Shown: piece after piece, positions 58,900 through 64,000 of the stretch
Layout: each line of letters begins with the position of its first letter
Numbering within the stretch: the stretch's first letter is position 1
Origin: Pseudomonas sp. R37(2017)
GTDB lineage: Bacteria > Pseudomonadota > Gammaproteobacteria > Pseudomonadales > Pseudomonadaceae
Assembly (NCBI RefSeq): GCF_002113375.1
Contig: NZ_NEHO01000002.1
Span: 310,001-374,000, forward strand
Length of the DNA stretch: 64,000 bases
Direction of reading: 5' to 3'
Program-made: the position numbers and the translations under genes
Notes under the pieces: model-generated
Told to the model about the DNA's origin: nothing
The model's input: the letters and a program-made list of their open reading frames with translations, nothing else
Database searches by the model: none

Positions 58900-60258
58900 A
58901 TGAGTAACAACCTCGACCAGCTCACCGATTGGTTGAAAAACCACAAGATCACAGAAGTCGAATGCATGATCGCCGACTTGACCGGGATTACCCGGGGCAA
59001 GATTTCGCCGACCAACAAATTCATCGCCGAAAAAGGCATGCGTCTGCCAGAAAGCGTGCTGTTGCAGACCGTGACCGGCGATTACGTCGAAGACGACATC
59101 TATTACGAACTGCTCGACCCGGCCGACATCGACATGATCTGCCGCCCCGACCAGAGCGCGGTGTACATGGTGCCCTGGGCCATCGAGCCGACCGCGATCG
59201 TCATCCACGATACCTACGACAAGCAAGGCAACCCGATCGAGCTGTCGCCGCGCAACGTGCTCAAGAAAGTCCTGAAACTCTATGCCGACAAAGGCTGGCA
59301 GCCGATCGTGGCGCCGGAAATGGAGTTCTACCTGACCAAGCGCAGCGACGACCCGGACTACCCGCTGCAACCGCCGATCGGTCGCTCCGGTCGTCCGGAA
59401 ATCGGTCGCCAATCGTTCTCCATCGAGGCGGCAAACGAATTCGATCCGCTGTTCGAAGATGTATACGACTGGTGTGAGCTGCAAGACCTGGACCTCGATA
59501 CGCTGATCCACGAGGACGGCACCGCGCAGATGGAAATCAACTTCCGTCACGGCGACGCCTTGTCCCTGGCCGACCAGATCCTGGTGTTCAAGCGCACCAT
59601 GCGCGAAGCCGCGCTCAAGCACGACGTGGCCGCGACCTTCATGGCCAAGCCGATGACCGGCGAGCCGGGCAGTGCCATGCACTTGCACCAGAGCATCATC
59701 GACATCGAGACCGGCAAGAACATCTTCTCCAACGACGACGGGACCATGAGCCAGTTGTTCCTGCACCACATCGGTGGCTTGCAGAAACTCATTCCCGAGC
59801 TGTTGCCGCTGTTCGCCCCGAACGTGAACTCGTTCCGCCGCTTCCTGCCGGACACTTCGGCACCGGTGAACGTGGAGTGGGGCGAAGAGAACCGCACCGT
59901 GGGCCTGCGGGTGCCGGATGCGGGGCCGCAGAACCGCCGGGTGGAAAACCGCCTGCCGGGTGCCGACGCCAACCCGTACCTGGCGATTGCCGCGAGCCTG
60001 CTCTGCGGTTACATCGGCATGGTCGAAGGCCTCAACCCGAGCGCGCCGGTGGTGGGACGTGGCTATGAGCGCCGCAACCTGCGCCTGCCGCTGACCATCG
60101 AAGATGCGCTGGAACGCATGGAAAACAGCGCGACCATCGAGCGTTACCTGGGCAAGAATTTCATCACTGGCTACGTCGCGGTCAAGCGGGCCGAGCATGA
60201 AAACTTCAAGCGCGTCATCAGTTCGTGGGAAAGGGAATTCCTGCTCTTTGCCGTCTGA
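58900..60258 (+). CDS. spuB: Gamma-glutamylpolyamine synthetase SpuB (glutamine synthetase family)
   Basis: Second GS-like enzyme of this locus (452 residues), paralogue of SpuI. Motifs: PEMEFYLTKRSDDPDYPL, MEINFRHGDALSLADQIL, GSAMHLHQSIIDIETG, LFAPNVNSFRRFLPD and NRTVGLRVPDAG. It adds glutamate to a polyamine such as spermidine or cadaverine. Starts at 58900 (MSNNLDQLTDWLKN) and precedes spuC by 58 bp. The broken spuA is directly in front. Confidence 0.92.
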   Translation: MSNNLDQLTDWLKNHKITEVECMIADLTGITRGKISPTNKFIAEKGMRLPESVLLQTVTGDYVEDDIYYELLDPADIDMICRPDQSAVYMVPWAIEPTAIVIHDTYDKQGNPIELSPRNVLKKVLKLYADKGWQPIVAPEMEFYLTKRSDDPDYPLQPPIGRSGRPEIGRQSFSIEAANEFDPLFEDVYDWCELQDLDLDTLIHEDGTAQMEINFRHGDALSLADQILVFKRTMREAALKHDVAATFMAKPMTGEPGSAMHLHQSIIDIETGKNIFSNDDGTMSQLFLHHIGGLQKLIPELLPLFAPNVNSFRRFLPDTSAPVNVEWGEENRTVGLRVPDAGPQNRRVENRLPGADANPYLAIAASLLCGYIGMVEGLNPSAPVVGRGYERRNLRLPLTIEDALERMENSATIERYLGKNFITGYVAVKRAEHENFKRVISSWEREFLLFAV

Positions 60259-60316
60259 TACGCCGGGCGCCGCCGCTGTCTGGCGGCGCTTTCACCTGAT
60301 TTTTTAGGAGATTCGT

Positions 60317-61681
60317 ATGACCAGCAACAATCCGCAAACCCGTGAATGGCAAACCCTGAGCAATGATCACCACCTGGCTCCGTTCAGCGACTTCAAGCAA
60401 CTGAAAGAGAAAGGTCCGCGGATCATTACCAACGCCAAGGGCGTTTACCTCTGGGACAGCGAAGGCAACAAGATCCTCGACGGTATGGCCGGCCTGTGGT
60501 GTGTCGCGATTGGTTATGGTCGCGATGAACTGGCCGATGCCGCCAGCAAACAGATGCGCGAGCTGCCTTACTACAACCTGTTCTTCCAGACCGCGCACCC
60601 ACCGGTACTGGAGCTGGCCAAGGCCATCGCCGATATCGCGCCAGAAGGCATGAACCACGTGTTCTTCACCGGTTCCGGCTCCGAAGGCAACGACACCATG
60701 CTGCGCATGGTCCGTCACTACTGGGCGATCAAAGGCCAGCCAAACAAGAAAGTCATCATCAGCCGCAAGAACGGCTATCACGGTTCCACCGTGGCCGGCG
60801 CGAGCCTGGGCGGCATGACCTACATGCACGAACAGGGCGACTTGCCGATCCCGGGCATCGTCCACATTGCCCAGCCGTACTGGTTCGCCGAAGGCGGCGA
60901 CATGACCCCGGAAGAATTCGGTGTATGGGCGGCCAACCAGCTGGAAGAAAAGATTCTGGAAGTCGGCGTCGACAACGTCGGTGCCTTTATTGCCGAGCCG
61001 ATCCAGGGCGCCGGTGGCGTGATCATTCCGCCAGACACCTACTGGCCACGCATCAAGGAAATCCTCGCCAAGTACGACATCCTGTTCGTGGCTGACGAAG
61101 TGATTTGCGGTTTCGGTCGGACCGGCGAGTGGTTCGGTACCGATTTCTACGGCCTCAAGCCCGACATGATGACCATCGCCAAGGGCCTGACCTCGGGCTA
61201 CATCCCGATGGGTGGCCTGATCGTGCGTGACGAAGTGGTGGACGTGCTAAACGAAGGCGGCGACTTCAACCACGGTTTCACCTACTCCGGTCACCCGGTG
61301 GCGGCTGCCGTGGCACTGGAAAACATCCGCATCATGCGCGACGAGAAAATCATCGAGCGCGTTCATGCAGAAACGGCACCGTATTTGCAAAAGCGTCTGC
61401 GGGAACTGAACGATCACCCGCTGGTGGGTGAAGTTCGTGGGGTTGGTCTGTTGGGAGCCATCGAACTGGTTCAGGACAAGGCCACTCGCAAGCGCTACGA
61501 AGGCAAGGGCGTCGGCATGATCTGCCGTCAGTTCTGCTTCGACAACGGCCTGATCATGCGCGCGGTCGGCGACACCATGATCATCGCTCCGCCACTGGTG
61601 ATCACACCGGCGGAAGTCGATGAACTGGTGACCAAGGCTCGCAAGTGCCTTGACCTGACCCTGAGTGCATTGCAGGGCTAA
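60317..61681 (+). CDS. spuC: Putrescine/polyamine:pyruvate aminotransferase SpuC
   Basis: PLP class III aminotransferase (454 residues). PLP lysine K289 in MTIAKGLTSGYIPMGG; FVADEVICGFGRTGEWFG before it; SGSEGNDTMLRMVRHYW near residue 120. It moves the amino group of putrescine to pyruvate, yielding 4-aminobutyraldehyde and alanine, a transaminase route alternative to gamma-glutamylation. Cotranscription with spuB is likely. A GGAG-type ribosome site lies 10 bases before the ATG. Confidence 0.95.
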   Translation: MTSNNPQTREWQTLSNDHHLAPFSDFKQLKEKGPRIITNAKGVYLWDSEGNKILDGMAGLWCVAIGYGRDELADAASKQMRELPYYNLFFQTAHPPVLELAKAIADIAPEGMNHVFFTGSGSEGNDTMLRMVRHYWAIKGQPNKKVIISRKNGYHGSTVAGASLGGMTYMHEQGDLPIPGIVHIAQPYWFAEGGDMTPEEFGVWAANQLEEKILEVGVDNVGAFIAEPIQGAGGVIIPPDTYWPRIKEILAKYDILFVADEVICGFGRTGEWFGTDFYGLKPDMMTIAKGLTSGYIPMGGLIVRDEVVDVLNEGGDFNHGFTYSGHPVAAAVALENIRIMRDEKIIERVHAETAPYLQKRLRELNDHPLVGEVRGVGLLGAIELVQDKATRKRYEGKGVGMICRQFCFDNGLIMRAVGDTMIIAPPLVITPAEVDELVTKARKCLDLTLSALQG

Positions 61682-61852
61682 GTGCTAGGCTCTGAGCGAG
61701 GGAGCTGCGGCGCTCTCGCTCAAAGCTGTCACAAAGGCCGGTCTTTTCTTGAAAGACCGCCTCGGATCTTGCCAGACTAGCCGCAGTTCCAGTTGCCCGG
61801 GTTCGGCCGCTGAACAAAGTGGTTCAAAAAAGAAAAATTTGGAGCATGACGC

Positions 61853-62962
61853 ATGATGGCATTAGGTAAAAAGCTTGCTGGCAAGACACTTCTCGCCCTG
61901 TCCGTCGCGGGCATGATGGCGGGTGCGGTTCAGGCGGACGACAAGGTATTGCACGTCTACAACTGGTCCGACTACATCGCTCCGGACACCATCGCGAATT
62001 TCGAGAAAGAGTCGGGGATCAAGGTCGTTTACGACGTATTCGACAGCAACGAGACACTGGAAGCCAAACTGCTGGCGGGCAAGTCCGGCTACGACGTGGT
62101 CGTGCCGTCGAACAACTTCCTGGCCAAGCAGATCAAGGCCGGCGTGTATCAGGAGCTGGACCAGTCCAAGCTGCCTAACTGGAAAAACCTGAACCAGGAT
62201 CTGCTCAAGGCCGTTTCGGTCAGTGACCCTGGCAACAAGCACGCCTTCCCGTACATGTGGGGCTCGATCGGCATCGGTTACAACCCGGAGAAGGTCAAGG
62301 CTGCCCTGGGCGTCGACACCATCGATTCCTGGGACGTGCTGCTCAAGCCGGAAAACATCGCCAAGCTCAAGGGTTGCGGTGTGAGCTTCCTCGATTCGCC
62401 GACCGAAATGATCCCGGTCGCGCTGCACTACCTGGGCTTGCCAACCGACAGCCAGAAGAAAGAAGACATCAAGAAAGCCGAGGACCTGTTCCTCAAGATT
62501 CGTCCTTCGATCACCTACTTCCACTCCTCCAAGTACATCTCCGACCTGGCCAACGGCAACATCTGCGTAGCGGTCGGCTACTCGGGTGACGTTCAGCAGG
62601 CCAAGTCCCGCGCTGTAGAGGCGGGTGACAAGGTCAAAGTCAGCTACGCCATTCCGAAAGAGGGCGCTGGCAGCTTCTTCGACATGGTCGCCATTCCCAA
62701 GGATGCCGAAAACGTCGAGGGCGCCTACAAGTTCATGACCTTCCTGCAGAAGCCTGAAGTCATGGCCGGTATCACCAACGCCGTACGCTTCCCGAACGGT
62801 AACGCCGCTGCAACGGCTCTGGTGGAAAAGGACATCACCAGCGATCCAGGCATCTACCCGCCAGCCGATGTGCAGGCCAAGTTGTATGCCATCGCCGATC
62901 TGCCAGCGGCGACCCAGCGTGAATTGACCCGCAGCTGGACCAAGATCAAATCCGGTAAGTAA
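61853..62962 (+). CDS. spuD: Polyamine ABC transporter binding protein SpuD
   Basis: PotF-like periplasmic protein (369 residues). Signal peptide [20 protein letters not shown] to AVQA, mature chain [20 protein letters not shown]. In P. aeruginosa SpuD prefers putrescine. The sections [16 protein letters not shown] and [20 protein letters not shown] are shared with the next gene. A GGAG site 8 bases before the ATG at 61853 favours it over the one at 61856. The permease and ATPase genes lie beyond the window. Confidence 0.94.
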   Translation: MMALGKKLAGKTLLALSVAGMMAGAVQADDKVLHVYNWSDYIAPDTIANFEKESGIKVVYDVFDSNETLEAKLLAGKSGYDVVVPSNNFLAKQIKAGVYQELDQSKLPNWKNLNQDLLKAVSVSDPGNKHAFPYMWGSIGIGYNPEKVKAALGVDTIDSWDVLLKPENIAKLKGCGVSFLDSPTEMIPVALHYLGLPTDSQKKEDIKKAEDLFLKIRPSITYFHSSKYISDLANGNICVAVGYSGDVQQAKSRAVEAGDKVKVSYAIPKEGAGSFFDMVAIPKDAENVEGAYKFMTFLQKPEVMAGITNAVRFPNGNAAATALVEKDITSDPGIYPPADVQAKLYAIADLPAATQRELTRSWTKIKSGK

Positions 62963-62973
62963 GCGGTAACCCG

Positions 62974-63074
62974 TGTAGGAGCGAGCATGCTCGCGATGGT
63001 CGTCAACGATAACGCGGGGTGTCTGACACCCCATGGTGTTGCAACTATCTTCGCGAGCGTGCTCGCTCCTACAG
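62974..63074. repeat. REP pair between spuD and spuE
   Basis: TGTAGGAGCGAGCATGCTCG and its inverse frame about 50 bases, between two genes read in the same direction. It may set the ratio of the two binding proteins. Confidence 0.85.
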
Positions 63075-63160
63075 GGTTTTTTATAAAGTTTGCTGGAACG
63101 GTTTTTCGAGGGTAAGTTGCGCGCCGGTTTTGTTGCTGGGCAACCACGGTTGTCATGTAA

Positions 63161-64000
<840 letters not shown>

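Overview
The window is about 64 kb of ordinary chromosome from a fluorescent pseudomonad, most likely the Pseudomonas fluorescens group. The evidence is the gene order (hemB-ppk-ppx-trxA-rho-ubiD; zapA-6S RNA-fau; pepP-ubiH-ubiI; gcvT-gcvH-gcvP; argE-argA; the ssu operon; the spu polyamine locus), the GC-rich codon use, and REP palindromes of the GTAGGAGCGAGC and GTGGCGAGGGGGC types in many intergenic gaps. I see no phage, IS element, CRISPR array, rRNA or tRNA.

Layout. Positions 1-4.6 kb: the end of a cytochrome c/FTR1 iron permease, elbB, a sterol-desaturase-like membrane protein and a DedA protein. 4.8-9.7 kb: hemB, ppk and the convergent ppx, with a candidate Pho box in front of hemB. 9.8-15.3 kb: an amino-acid ABC permease lacking its EAA loop, trxA, rho, and ubiD with a flavodoxin-reductase-like partner. 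15.5-21.7 kb: a ChaC-like cyclotransferase, glpT, small secreted or membrane proteins, a quinone oxidoreductase, an EVE protein and fau. 21.7-27.1 kb: 6S RNA, zapA, a small coiled-coil gene, ygfB, pepP, ubiH and ubiI. 27.3-36.5 kb: ferric-iron uptake genes behind a candidate Fur box, then the glycine cleavage genes with an opposite-strand sugar aminotransferase placed between gcvH and gcvP. 36.5-45.2 kb: NfeD/SPFH pair, an orphan GspE-like ATPase, an Lrp-type regulator, a CYTH-CHAD protein, argE and argA.

45.3-55.9 kb is a sulfur-starvation block: a tauA-like binding protein, two tandem OprD porins, the 1-Cys peroxiredoxin LsfA and ssuEADCBF. Together they would import organosulfonates, desulfonate them and protect the cell from oxidants. 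Related AT-rich palindromes precede several of these units and suggest a shared regulator. 55.9-64 kb is the polyamine block: a TetR regulator, spuI on the minus strand, a broken spuA, spuB, spuC, spuD and a cut-off spuE.

No wholly new system stands out. The observations most worth following are the truncated spuA, the permease without its EAA loop, the shared palindromes in the sulfur block, the Pho box ahead of hemB-ppk, the duplicated porin with a conserved leader hairpin, and the small unlisted genes at 20871-21026 and 25790-25906.
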